From assembly GCA_963788285.1 (NCBI GenBank), contig CAWBGB010000009.1, positions 22,821-86,820 of the forward strand: DNA of 64,000 bases. The letters are read 5' to 3'. The stretch comes from Alicyclobacillus_A sp963788285 (GTDB lineage Bacteria > Bacillota > Bacilli > Alicyclobacillales > Alicyclobacillaceae). Under the pieces are notes generated by a model, which did not search any database, was not told where the DNA came from, and saw nothing but the letters and a program-made list of their open reading frames with translations. Shown in pieces: positions 35,791 to 44,416 of the stretch (position 1 is the first letter of the stretch; every line of letters begins with the position of its first letter). The position numbers were made by a program, and so were the translations under genes.

Positions 35791-35932
35791 TCCTGTCTTG
35801 AGTGGAACAATGGGGTGTCGTTGTCTTGGTCCTCTCCCACGGGGGGTTACTCGTGCACAACGGTACTGTGTATGGAGGCGATAACCTAGGGGTGATGGAG
35901 CCCGCCGCAAACCACCTATCCACAACATGATG

Positions 35933-35970
35933 GCTCTTACAAATCTGCTAGGTTTGTAGGAGCTGTTTAT
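35933..35970 (+). terminator. Rho-independent terminator
   Basis: GCTCTTACAAA (35933-35943) and TTTGTAGGAGC (35953-35963) pair with one mismatch and are followed by TGTTTATTT. The interval 35791-36122 holds nothing else I can support. Confidence 0.7.
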
Positions 35971-36122
35971 TTACCACTCATTTCAAGAATATCCAACATC
36001 GATTCACTGGTGTCACGTTTTCTGCGTTCATGGTGACAATCGCTCACCTCTTAATGACAGCTCTTACTTCCCCGACACCTGTTAGGCGAACTCAGAAGAA
36101 ACTCCCTGCCAGGCCTTCACAT

Positions 36123-36872
36123 TCAAGCACCAACACAAAGAAACACGTACCACCCTACCCATTCCATGATTTCGTTTAACGCGCCATACGTGTCTCCTGT
36201 CGTTCCGCCAAAGCGATGCACCATCCAACCGGTAAAGAGAGTCACCGTTAGGATGGAATAGAGCAGCGTCCAGAGCCACTGTTGAAACGGTAGGACCAGC
36301 CCACAGACACCTACACACAGACAGGTCGCGACAGCGACTGCCCATCTTGGAATCTTCTGTGCGAACATGGCGCCAAGACCTTCATTCCGAGCCGACGGAG
36401 CAATGACCATCGACCAAATCATACCCAAGCGTGACATCATTGGGACAACCACAAAGGGCTCCCAATGGTCGGAGGAGATACTCGAGATGACTGACCATTT
36501 ACCCAGGATGGCGAAGAGACCGACTACAACGCCCATCGCCCCCACGCGGCTGTCTTTCATAATTTCGAGCGCCGCCTCTCGCGGACGTCTACTGCCCATC
36601 GCATCGGCAGTATCCATGAGTCCATCTAAATGAAGAGCCCCCGTGGCGAGTGTGTAGATGGATAGAGAGACCACACTTGCCGCAAAGGACGGCATGTGGC
36701 GGACAAAAACGGATTGGAATACCCACAGTACTAAACCGAGCAACATTCCAATCACCGGAAACCACACCACGCTGCAACGAAAATCTCGTTCCGTGGCGGT
36801 CCGGACGGATGGCGCGGGAAGTATGGTTGCGAATTGTAGGGCGAGAATAAACCATCTGATTGGAGCAAACAC
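36123..36872 (-). CDS. cobS: Adenosylcobinamide-GDP ribazoletransferase (cobalamin synthase)
   Basis: CobS joins adenosylcobinamide-GDP with alpha-ribazole in the last assembly step of B12, at the membrane. The 249-residue protein has several hydrophobic helices and the family signature HLDGLMDTADAMGSR with metal-binding aspartates, MKDSRVGAMGVV and FGGTTGDTYGALNEI. The start is GTG, with GGGGGAAG upstream. It lies downstream of cobU in the B12 operon. Confidence 0.94.
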   Translation of the reverse strand: MFAPIRWFILALQFATILPAPSVRTATERDFRCSVVWFPVIGMLLGLVLWVFQSVFVRHMPSFAASVVSLSIYTLATGALHLDGLMDTADAMGSRRPREAALEIMKDSRVGAMGVVVGLFAILGKWSVISSISSDHWEPFVVVPMMSRLGMIWSMVIAPSARNEGLGAMFAQKIPRWAVAVATCLCVGVCGLVLPFQQWLWTLLYSILTVTLFTGWMVHRFGGTTGDTYGALNEIMEWVGWYVFLCVGA

Positions 36873-37060
36873 GATTCTTCCCCCAGTACAACCAAGAATC
36901 CGCGAAAACGTTCGGCCTCCGACTTCCCTGATCTATGCTGAGCCGCCCATTTGCCCATGAAGTCCACTTCCCGATGAGCACCACAGGATGCGGATAGCAA
37001 GCGGATCGCTGAGGCACGGTCGAGGACGATGCCAGGCCTTGCGCTCCCAAACTGGATCAT
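36873..37060 (-). other. Unassigned open frame between cobU and cobS
   Basis: An ATG overlapping the cobU stop (ATGA) opens a frame of 102 codons that runs into cobS. Part of it (GAHREVDFMGKW) weakly recalls the RExDFGxWEG stretch of CobC-type alpha-ribazole phosphatases, but the RHGET motif is absent. It could be a decayed cobC or a chance frame. Confidence 0.3.
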
Positions 37061-37614
37061 GGCAATTCTACCTGTATTTTTTTGAGGTCAACCGGAATTC
37101 CAGCGACCACCCAAATCACCGATTCAGCCTGTTTGGCGACAGATTGGTTAAGCAGTCCTAACCAATCCCGATACTGTCTGGATAACGGATCGCCAGGGAC
37201 GATACCCTGCCCTACCTCATTACTGACGACGACGATGGGATACACAGATTGAGAGATTGCTGCTACCAACTGCTCCATCCTGGCAAAAAACTGACGCTCA
37301 GAACACTGTTCGACAAACATCCAGTTATTGAGTAAGAGAGAGAGGCAGTCAAGAAGAATCACCGTTGGTTCGCTCTGCTTCATTATCCAGTCTGCTACAT
37401 CCAGCGGTTCTTCCACCGTCAGCCAATCCTTCGGTCGTTGATGACGGTGACGAAGGATTCTTTCTTCCATCTCGTTATCGCTGGGTTGTGCTGTGGCAAC
37501 GTAGGTAACAGGTAGTGAATGAAGCTCTGATAAGCGCCCCGCCCACTGTTCTGCAAAGGTGCTCTTTCCACTCCGCGCTCCACCGAGAACAAACGTGTAC
37601 CCCACCTTCGCCAC
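37057..37614 (-). CDS. cobU: Adenosylcobinamide kinase / adenosylcobinamide-phosphate guanylyltransferase
   Basis: CobU phosphorylates adenosylcobinamide and then adds GMP. The 185-residue protein has the P-loop LGGARSGKSTFAE at residue 10, YVATAQPSDNEMEERI, the His region HRHQRPKDW, the LDCLSLLLNNW motif and VVVSNEVGQGIVPGDPLSRQYRD. It starts at GTG, with AAAGGAGG very close; a GTG three codons later is possible. It follows the btuD gene in the operon. Confidence 0.95.
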   Translation of the reverse strand: MAKVGYTFVLGGARSGKSTFAEQWAGRLSELHSLPVTYVATAQPSDNEMEERILRHRHQRPKDWLTVEEPLDVADWIMKQSEPTVILLDCLSLLLNNWMFVEQCSERQFFARMEQLVAAISQSVYPIVVVSNEVGQGIVPGDPLSRQYRDWLGLLNQSVAKQAESVIWVVAGIPVDLKKIQVELP

Positions 37615-37634
37615 TCCCTCCTTTGATCACGCTA

Positions 37635-38414
37635 TCACGATGGATAACTGACGCGCAAAAAACCGTCATAAGGGTCTGAGTACGTCTTTGCCGGAACCTG
37701 AAACACATCGAGTAACGCTCGCTCGGTTAATACGTCATTTGGTGAGCTATGGGCGTAGACTCTCCCGTGATTCAATAGAACCAACCCGGTACAATAGCGA
37801 GCAGCAAGTTCCAGGTTATGAATCGCTGTCACAATAAGATACCCCTCATGGGCAAGGCGTTGCAGACGTCTGAGAATGTCCACTTGATAATACAAATCCA
37901 AGCTGGATATGGGCTCATCCAATAGGATGATGGGGCTCCCTTGAGCAATACAACGAGCAATGCCTGCACGTTGCCGCTCCCCACCGGATAGACGTTCCAG
38001 ATGCACGCCTCGGTAATCAAGTAAATTCAATGTTTTCAGAGCACTAGCCACCGCTTCCTTGCTCTCGCGCCCCAAATTTCCCCATGGTGTTCGGTACGCA
38101 TAACGCCCCATCTCTACGTATTGTTCGACGGTAAACGTCACGTTCTCAGGCATTTGTTGCGGCAAATAGGCAATCTCCTTGGCGCGTTGACGGGCAGACA
38201 TGTCACTCAATACCTTGCCATTGAGGTAAACGCTGCCCGTCGTAGGGCGCCAAATGCCTGCAAGTATCCGTAACAGGGTGGACTTGCCTGCTCCATTAGG
38301 ACCAATCAGCCCGATAAATTGCCCGCGCGACCACGCCAAATTCACATCGTGCAAGATCCCACGATACGAGACGTTCTCAAGCTGAAGCAATGCGCAACTT
38401 TGATCCACCGACAT
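37635..38414 (-). CDS. btuD: ABC transporter ATP-binding protein, cobalamin/siderophore type
   Basis: This 259-residue ATPase drives import through the BtuC-like permease. It has Walker A GPNGAGKST, the Q-loop in AYLPQQMPENVTFTV, signature LSGGERQRAGIARCIAQ, Walker B IILLDEPISSLD and the switch His in AIHNLELA. The ATG at 38414 overlaps the permease stop (TGATG). The riboswitch upstream of the binding protein and the cob neighbours indicate B12 or a B12 precursor as substrate. Confidence 0.9.
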   Translation of the reverse strand: MSVDQSCALLQLENVSYRGILHDVNLAWSRGQFIGLIGPNGAGKSTLLRILAGIWRPTTGSVYLNGKVLSDMSARQRAKEIAYLPQQMPENVTFTVEQYVEMGRYAYRTPWGNLGRESKEAVASALKTLNLLDYRGVHLERLSGGERQRAGIARCIAQGSPIILLDEPISSLDLYYQVDILRRLQRLAHEGYLIVTAIHNLELAARYCTGLVLLNHGRVYAHSSPNDVLTERALLDVFQVPAKTYSDPYDGFLRVSYPS

Positions 38415-39430
38415 CACCCCCGATGCATTGTTGATTCCTGCCGCCTCAATAAAAACAAGAAAAATGGTGCGCCTAGGCACGATGTAACAATGCCGACATT
38501 CAGTTCAATCGGGAGCAGGATCATCCTTGCCACGAGATCAGACAACAGCATGAGAAGCGCCCCTCCGATTGCGGATGCCACAATGAGATTCCGATGCGAA
38601 GGACCAATCCACAAACGCAGGAGATGGGGTACGACGAGTCCAACAAACCCAATCACGCCGGTGGAACTGACACAAGCGCCAACCACAAAGGCAGCCGTTG
38701 CTAGCGTAATTTGCTTGGTGTACTGGAGCGATACGCCAACGCCTTCAGCTTGCTCTTCCCCGATGGAAATCACATCCAGTGCGTGCGCCTGAAGGAGATA
38801 AATGATAAATCCAGCACTGACAAACACCGCCAGTATGAAAAACTCGCTCCAGGTACTCCCATCGAGCCCCCCCATCAACCAAAACAACATCTGCTGCATC
38901 GTTTCCAATGGGGCCAGTGACAACACGAGTGTGACGACGGAACTACAAAACGAGCTGATGGCAACACCTGAAAGGAGCAACGAATAAATGGACGTTCTAC
39001 CCCTTACGGTGGCGAGACGATAGATTACAAAGACGACGATAAGTCCCGACGCAAACGCACCCAGTGGCGTATACCACTGGGATAGTTGCGACAGTCCGAA
39101 TTGGATGGTTAACACGGCCCCAAGCGATCCGCCGCTTGACACTCCAATAATGGCCGGATCTGCCATTGGGTTGCGAAATATCGCTTGCAACACGGCGCCC
39201 GTACTTGCAAGCCCTGCTCCAACCACGGCCGCCACGAGAAGACGAGGCAATCGAATGTCGCCGAGGACGACCTGATCCGTACCGCTTCCGCCGTGTAGAA
39301 AGCTCCAAATGTCCGATGGAATTCTTGCCATCGGAATCATAATGGGACCGATTGACAATTCAAGCATGGCGGCAATGCCAAGCGCGATGCCGAGGGTGAC
39401 AAACGCCCATCGAATACGACTTGTACTCAT
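38414..39430 (-). CDS. btuC: FecCD-family permease, BtuC-like
   Basis: This 338-residue membrane protein has about 10 helices and the family signatures IRLPRLLVAAVVGAGLASTGAVLQAIFRNPMADPAIIGVSSGG (shown here only in part as RLPRLLVAAVVGAG and NPMADP) and GFVGLVVPHLLRLWIGP. The ATG at 39430 overlaps the btuF stop by 4 bases, so translation is coupled to the binding protein. The substrate is inferred from the cobalamin riboswitch. Confidence 0.9.
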   Translation of the reverse strand: MSTSRIRWAFVTLGIALGIAAMLELSIGPIMIPMARIPSDIWSFLHGGSGTDQVVLGDIRLPRLLVAAVVGAGLASTGAVLQAIFRNPMADPAIIGVSSGGSLGAVLTIQFGLSQLSQWYTPLGAFASGLIVVFVIYRLATVRGRTSIYSLLLSGVAISSFCSSVVTLVLSLAPLETMQQMLFWLMGGLDGSTWSEFFILAVFVSAGFIIYLLQAHALDVISIGEEQAEGVGVSLQYTKQITLATAAFVVGACVSSTGVIGFVGLVVPHLLRLWIGPSHRNLIVASAIGGALLMLLSDLVARMILLPIELNVGIVTSCLGAPFFLFLLRRQESTMHRG

Positions 39431-40383
39431 TGTCCAATCTGGGCGGTTGGATACAACAACTTGGCCACATCCCAAACCCCTTGGGTAATGTATTGTGAGA
39501 CGCTCGACAAATCAGCTCCCTTGACGAGGTACACGCGGTGATTCTTTACCGCGGACACCGTCTGCAGTTTGGGATCCGAAAGAATTTTTTGAACGAATCC
39601 TTTGTCATCGTCTGCGTCGATGATGACGTCCGGGTTGAGCTTCACAATTTCTTCGTCGGTAATTTTCTGCCATCCTTGGAGCTGCGCTGCGGCGTTAATG
39701 CCCCCGGCATCTACAATAATGTCGTTCACAGTGGTTGATGTACCTGCAGCATATCCAAAAGAACTGTAATCTAATACCTTCAGTTTCTTTTCGTCTTTGA
39801 CTGCCTTCTCAACGGCTTGAATTTTTTCTTGCATGCTGTGAACCAGATTTTGTGCGCCTGCTTCATTTCCGACAAGCCTCCCGATGACCTCAATGTTTCG
39901 TTCAATGTCGCTGATGGAGTTAAAGTCGTTAAACTCATAGACTGGAATGTGGGCTTGTTCTATCTGATTTATGACCCCTTGATTTGTATAAGAAGCCGTC
40001 AAAACAAGATCTGGTTTAGCGGCAAGAATTTGCTCGGCATTGGCCTGTTGAATGGCGGGAATGCCTTTGACAAAGGAAGTGATATTGGAATACGACGGAT
40101 CGCTAGAGAACGTGGTGACGAGTACAATGTCCTTTTTCGGAACGAGTGCAGACAGGATTTCGTCGGTACCTTCCGTAGTGGAGGCAATTCGCTCTGGACG
40201 TTTCGAAACCGTCACTGTATGACCCGTATCATCCTTCAATGTCACGGGGAATGCGGTTTGTTGCGATGCGTTTGTTGCCGTCGCCTGATTCGACGAAGAC
40301 GAGGTGTTCGCCCCACACCCTGTGATCCCAATGGTAGCAAGGGCCAGAACAGCTACGGGAATTGCAACTACTGATTTTTTCAT
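39427..40383 (-). CDS. btuF: Cobalamin/cobinamide-binding lipoprotein, BtuF-like
   Basis: This 318-residue substrate-binding protein has a signal peptide with lipobox ITGCGANT, a Ser/Thr/Asn/Gln linker, and a class III binding fold (RPERIASTTEGTDEILSALV, DLVLTASYTNQGVINQI, NPDVIIDADDDKGF). It captures the ligand outside the membrane for the BtuC-BtuD transporter. AGGAGG precedes the ATG. It is the first gene after the cobalamin riboswitch at 40502, which strongly suggests a corrinoid ligand. Confidence 0.9.
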   Translation of the reverse strand: MKKSVVAIPVAVLALATIGITGCGANTSSSSNQATATNASQQTAFPVTLKDDTGHTVTVSKRPERIASTTEGTDEILSALVPKKDIVLVTTFSSDPSYSNITSFVKGIPAIQQANAEQILAAKPDLVLTASYTNQGVINQIEQAHIPVYEFNDFNSISDIERNIEVIGRLVGNEAGAQNLVHSMQEKIQAVEKAVKDEKKLKVLDYSSFGYAAGTSTTVNDIIVDAGGINAAAQLQGWQKITDEEIVKLNPDVIIDADDDKGFVQKILSDPKLQTVSAVKNHRVYLVKGADLSSVSQYITQGVWDVAKLLYPTAQIGQ

Positions 40384-40409
40384 CGAGATACCTCCTGATG
40401 TTCTAACAG

Positions 40410-40433
40410 AAAATCCCTGCCCATTGGCAGAGA
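40410..40433 (-). terminator. Expression-platform terminator of the first B12 riboswitch
   Basis: On the minus strand TCTCTGCC and GGCAGGGA form an 8-bp stem with a 4-base loop, followed by TTTTCT, between the riboswitch and btuF. Ligand binding would favour this fold and stop transcription. Confidence 0.65.
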
Positions 40434-40501
40434 GTGGTTGTGGTCGGAAGTTGATGAGAATTCCTCCAACGCAACCTCTCCTCGAAGGTTTCGTTCTACC
40501 T

Positions 40502-40660
40502 CTTCAGGCAGGTCTCCTGACTCTCAGCTCATGGAACCCATCAAACGCCTTCCCACGAAAACGCAGTGACGTTGATCCATAAATCGCTGATTACAGTGGC
40601 GGGACCGTACCGGACTTTCACCGGTTTCCCTATTATCTCTGTAAACCAGAGCACCTGAAG
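40502..40660 (-). promoter_or_regulatory. Cobalamin riboswitch upstream of btuF-btuC-btuD
   Basis: On the minus strand the element has the conserved core GGGAAACCGGTGAAAGTCC, the B12 box GCCACTG (plus 40594-40600) and the 3' segment GGAGACCTGCC. The closing stem P1 pairs CTTCAGG (40654-40660) with CCTGAAG (40502-40508). It senses adenosylcobalamin and represses the uptake genes downstream. Confidence 0.95.
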
Positions 40661-40772
40661 AGCTTTTCAATTTCGTTTGCATCATAGTGAATCGACGGAA
40701 CAATGTCAATCGCCTTGGTCAGATAGCCACGAACGATGACGACGATATTTATGGTCCCTGGTCTCCAACCCA

Positions 40773-41354
40773 TCAACCTTTGCGCTTGCCATCCCGAAAC
40801 ACATCGGTACTGTTTTCGTAGAGTACATCCTTCTGCCGTCTCCGAGCATTCACTGCCCTTGCCAAGACAAAGAGCAAATCAGACAAACGGTTGAGATACT
40901 TCAAAGTGGGCGGATAAATCTCTTCTTCCTGCATAAGCGACACAACGCGGCGCTCCGCGCGGCGTACCACAGTACAGGCAACGTGCAGATAAGCGGCAGC
41001 TTGGTCTCCGCCCCGCAAGATAAATTTCGTGACCTTGTCAGCTTCCTCTTTGTACCTGTCGATGAAAGGTTCCAGACTTGCAGCCGCATCCTCTTTGGTA
41101 CGGAACGTGTATTCTGCGCCAGGTACGGCAGCTAAGTCTGCACCGACATCCCACAACGTCTGCTGAACTTGATACAAGAGGTCCATCATGTCTCTTTCAG
41201 ACACTTCATCAAGATGACTGAGTACGAGTCCAATAAACGCCCCCGCCTCATCTACCGTGCCGTAAGCCTCCACTCGTGCATCACTCTTGTAGCGCCGTTG
41301 TCCTCCGATGAGCGCAGTCTGTCCCTTGTCTCCACCGCGGGTATAGATTCTCAT
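40773..41354 (-). CDS. Corrinoid adenosyltransferase, PduO type
   Basis: This 193-residue enzyme attaches the adenosyl group of ATP to cobalamin. It has the N-terminal nucleotide motif TRGGDKGQTALIGG, YGTVDEAGAFIGL, FILRGGDQAAAYLHVACTVVRRAERRVV and YLNRLSDLLFVLARAVN, all typical of the PduO/MMAB family. The ATG overlaps the stop of the CobT-BluB gene (ATGA). It probably adenosylates both salvaged and assembled corrinoids. Confidence 0.95.
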   Translation of the reverse strand: MRIYTRGGDKGQTALIGGQRRYKSDARVEAYGTVDEAGAFIGLVLSHLDEVSERDMMDLLYQVQQTLWDVGADLAAVPGAEYTFRTKEDAAASLEPFIDRYKEEADKVTKFILRGGDQAAAYLHVACTVVRRAERRVVSLMQEEEIYPPTLKYLNRLSDLLFVLARAVNARRRQKDVLYENSTDVFRDGKRKG

Positions 41355-43135
41355 CCCTTCGATTCCTCCTGGTTCCCCCACATGTCGTGGTATATCAAAG
41401 TTTGTAAATCGAGGCGACTTCTCCATCCAACACGCTCCAGTAACGGAATTTCTGGAAAGTGTGCCGTGTACCCGATGGACAGTAACGCAACAGGGTCGAT
41501 GTGGTCAGGGATGTTGAGAATCTGCCGAATATCCTCTTTCTTGTAAATGCTGACCCATCCCATTCCAACACCTTCGGCCCGCGCTGCTAACCACATATTT
41601 TCAATGGCACAGGACGTAGACATTAAATCCGTTTCGGGAATGGTGTTCCGACCGAGCACGTGCGGTCCACCACGACTGGGATCGTTCGTCACGCATATTG
41701 TGACGGGCGCTTGTAACAGACCTTCGACCTTTAGCCGAAGATAATACTCTTGCTTGAGATCCTGATAATTCTCTGAAGCTCGGACCCGTTCTCGCTCAAC
41801 GACCTGTTGGATTTGCTTTAGGCGCTCTCTGTCCCGAATTAAGATAAAGTTCCACGGTTGCATGTATCCGACCGAAGGCGCATGATGTGCGGCGATAAGA
41901 ATTCTTTCCAGCACATCGTCAGGAATCGGGTCCGACAGAAAAGACCGTATGTCACGCCGTGCCAGAATCGCTTTGTACACGGCATCTCGTTCCGCATCGT
42001 CAAAATCCCGTACAACGGGACTCTTCAAAGTTTCTGCTTCTTGCTTTGACGGAAGGCCCTGTGCGTCTGAATCCGCCTTGTGGGGATTCGACACCCTTGC
42101 ATCCTCAAAAGTTGCAGTCTCCGCCATGACCTTGCAGGCATTCTGAATTACAGGGAGAACAAACAAGGCTCCTGACCCTTCCCCAAGATGCATCCCCCAA
42201 TCGACAAGGGGAGACAATCCTAACTCCTGCAGCACATATTGATGTGCAGGTTCCGTAGAGCGGTGAGAGGCAATTAAGTAGTTCCGGACATGCGGATTCA
42301 AACGGTTTGCCAAAAGTGCTGCCGTGCTCGTAATCACTCCGTCCAAAATGACAGGAACCCGATGGCTTGCACACGCGATAAGCGCGCCTACCATGGCTCC
42401 GATTTCGAATCCTCCGACTTTCACTAACACATCCCAAGGGTCGTTAAAATTCGGTTGGTGTAGTTGGAGTGCTTTGGTAATTAACTCCGTCTTTGTCCGT
42501 TTCCGATCCTCAGATATGCCGGTCCCTACCCCAACAAGTTCTTCAACGGGTAAGCGAAGAAGACTGGCAATCATCGCGGTGCTTGCGGTTGTATTCCCAA
42601 TCCCCATTTCACCAATGACAGCAATGTCTGCCCCTGCGCGAATCGACTCTTCAGCGATATCAAAACCAATTTCCACGGCCTGATAGGCTTGCTCCAAGGT
42701 CATGGCAGGCTCCAGGGCAAAGTTTTTGGTGCCAGGTGCGACCTTGCGGACAATCACGTTGGGATGGCGAACCCGCGATCGAACACCGACGTCAACCACT
42801 TTTAACTTCACATGCTGGGCACGCGAAAGAACACTGCTGACGGCACTGCCCATACACATATTGACTACCATTTCTTCAGTCACCTGGCTGCCATACGCAG
42901 AAACACCCTGTTCACTTACGCCATGGTCAGCCGCAAAGAGAAGGGCAACAGGCTTGTGAAAAGAAGGAATAACCTGTCCAGTCATGGCAGCAAGGTGGGC
43001 AATCACGTCTTCCAAGACTCCGAGACTACCGAGCGGCTTCGTCAGGTCATCCAGCCGATTGCGTGCCTTCTGCATCACGTCGATATACAGTTGAGGAATT
43101 CTCGCACACCGTTCAACAATGCTGGATAGCAACAC
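41351..43135 (-). CDS. CobT-BluB fusion: DMB phosphoribosyltransferase plus DMB synthase
   Basis: One chain of about 594 residues carries two B12 lower-ligand enzymes. Residues about 1-345 are CobT (LTKPLGSLGVLE, FAADHGVSEQGVSAYGSQVT, GEMGIGNTTASTAMIASLL, DGVITSTAALLA and the catalytic Glu region MHLGEGSGALFV). After a linker, residues about 380-580 are BluB (RRDIRSFLSDPIPDDVLERIL, AHHAPSVGYMQPWNFI, ETDLMSTSCAIENMWLAARAEGVGMGWVSIY). BluB makes 5,6-dimethylbenzimidazole from FMN, and CobT turns it into alpha-ribazole phosphate. GTG 43135 (AGGGG 5 bases upstream) is chosen; TTG 43132 and TTG 43150 are possible. It follows a cobalamin riboswitch. Confidence 0.95.
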   Translation of the reverse strand: MLLSSIVERCARIPQLYIDVMQKARNRLDDLTKPLGSLGVLEDVIAHLAAMTGQVIPSFHKPVALLFAADHGVSEQGVSAYGSQVTEEMVVNMCMGSAVSSVLSRAQHVKLKVVDVGVRSRVRHPNVIVRKVAPGTKNFALEPAMTLEQAYQAVEIGFDIAEESIRAGADIAVIGEMGIGNTTASTAMIASLLRLPVEELVGVGTGISEDRKRTKTELITKALQLHQPNFNDPWDVLVKVGGFEIGAMVGALIACASHRVPVILDGVITSTAALLANRLNPHVRNYLIASHRSTEPAHQYVLQELGLSPLVDWGMHLGEGSGALFVLPVIQNACKVMAETATFEDARVSNPHKADSDAQGLPSKQEAETLKSPVVRDFDDAERDAVYKAILARRDIRSFLSDPIPDDVLERILIAAHHAPSVGYMQPWNFILIRDRERLKQIQQVVERERVRASENYQDLKQEYYLRLKVEGLLQAPVTICVTNDPSRGGPHVLGRNTIPETDLMSTSCAIENMWLAARAEGVGMGWVSIYKKEDIRQILNIPDHIDPVALLSIGYTAHFPEIPLLERVGWRSRLDLQTLIYHDMWGNQEESKG

Positions 43136-43220
43136 TACGTCCCCTATCAACAGATAAATTCAGCGATGAGTAAAATACGATGAATGGCTTACTCCGATAG
43201 AGTTTGAAAATACTGTAAAC

Positions 43221-43251
43221 AAAAGAAGCTACCTGCCTAAAGCAGATAGCT
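43221..43251 (-). terminator. Expression-platform terminator of the second B12 riboswitch
   Basis: On the minus strand AGCTATCTGC and GCAGGTAGCT form a 10-bp stem (one G-U pair) with a 5-base loop, followed by TCTTTTGTTT, between the riboswitch and the CobT-BluB gene. Confidence 0.8.
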
Positions 43252-43306
43252 GTCATTGCACATTCGTGCAGCGACACCGACCTATCGACCGTAGGTACAG
43301 GGTGTA

Positions 43307-43476
43307 CAAGAAAGGCAGGTCTCCTGGCTCGGGGTCGTCACCTGCGATTCACCTTCCCAAGCGCTTGTGCACTCAGTGGTATCGAGAATCGAGGCTCACC
43401 CATACAGTGGCGGGACCGCACCGGACTTTCACCGGTTTCCCTATTATGTCACTCAGCGAAGTGAACACCTTTCTTG
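43307..43476 (-). promoter_or_regulatory. Cobalamin riboswitch upstream of the CobT-BluB gene
   Basis: The same core as the first riboswitch is present: GGGAAACCGGTGAAAGTCC, the B12 box GCCACTG and AGGAGACCTGCC. P1 is a perfect 9-bp pairing of CAAGAAAGG (43307-43315) with CCTTTCTTG (43468-43476). The long insertion differs from the first copy, so this is not a recent duplication. Confidence 0.95.
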
Positions 43477-43808
43477 AATGTTTCGTTGTAAATCGCCTAT
43501 CTACGCTTTGCGCTTAACAGAATACATAGTAATGCCAATGAGGGGTGATGTCCAGCTTTCGTACCACAGCCTCAATCTAGTTTCTCATGCGTTGTGGCCG
43601 CCAAAGAATCTCTGCCACTCAACTCCCCCTAACATAGTCTCTAATCGAGGCGTAGTTGCCTTAATCCTGTAGTAGGATTGCTCAATGCGACAACGCATTG
43701 CCCACGCCGTCGTCCTTTGGATGTAGAGGGAGTCCAATAATTCTGTGAAAGAACACAGACATGAATTAGTCATTTATCAGGGCTCAGGTAGGCAATTTCG
43801 TGATCACA

Positions 43809-44143
43809 TTACAATGGTTGGCTCTGAACTGTACCGATAATCAAAGCATAGCATGTTGCCTGTGCCACCCTTTGCGAATGGATAGAAAGTCTATCGCTGA
43901 TATGGTGATATACATTGACGATATAGTCTGGTTTTTCCGGATGGAAACTAAGCAACGCACCAAACCCAGTTGTTTCCGTACCATTGTAACTCTCGTAGTC
44001 AAACGCATCCGGTTCAGGCTGCCCCCCATTGTTGACTCTTGCACACTCAACATAGTCCCTTGGATTAATTCGAAATCTGTCAATCTCCTCAATGCTTTCG
44101 GTTCGACCTCACTATGCGGCCTGTACCAGCTGATTTTTTCCAT
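43809..44143 (-). pseudogene. Hypothetical gene split by a one-base frameshift
   Basis: ATG 44143 (GGGAGG 8 bases upstream) starts MEKISWYRPHSEV; a one-base shift near 44110 then leads into a 99-codon frame of protein-like composition (IEEIDRFRINPRDYVECARVNNGG ... FHPEKPDYIVNVYHHISDRL), which ends at 43809. Neither frame alone makes a convincing protein. The family was not recognised. It could be a sequencing error, a decayed gene or, less likely, programmed frameshifting. Confidence 0.5.
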
Positions 44144-44416
44144 TCCTGAGTCCTCCCACCTTGACGCGCCTCGCTTGCCATTCGAGACGGTCATCACAAT
44201 CCGGACAAGCCTCTTATAATGTATCAACTTACCATAGATGGAATAGTTTTAAAATGGATGCCAAACAGGCGGGTCTCAGCTTGTCCCGTCAAACGGCACA
44301 CCCCCTGCAAGTGTTCTATGCCCCCTATTGAATTCGTGGATAAGGACGGTCGAAGGACACGGAACAAGGAGACAGGTGAACGTACCACCTATCTCCCAAG
44401 ATGCGAATTGATACAT

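Noticed and set aside
35802..35929. A plus-strand frame of about 42 codons after the Pro-rich small protein
   Set aside because: It has no ribosome site and no family similarity; it may be chance.
43585..43773. A 62-codon minus-strand frame downstream of the second riboswitch promoter area
   Set aside because: There is no convincing ribosome site or family similarity.
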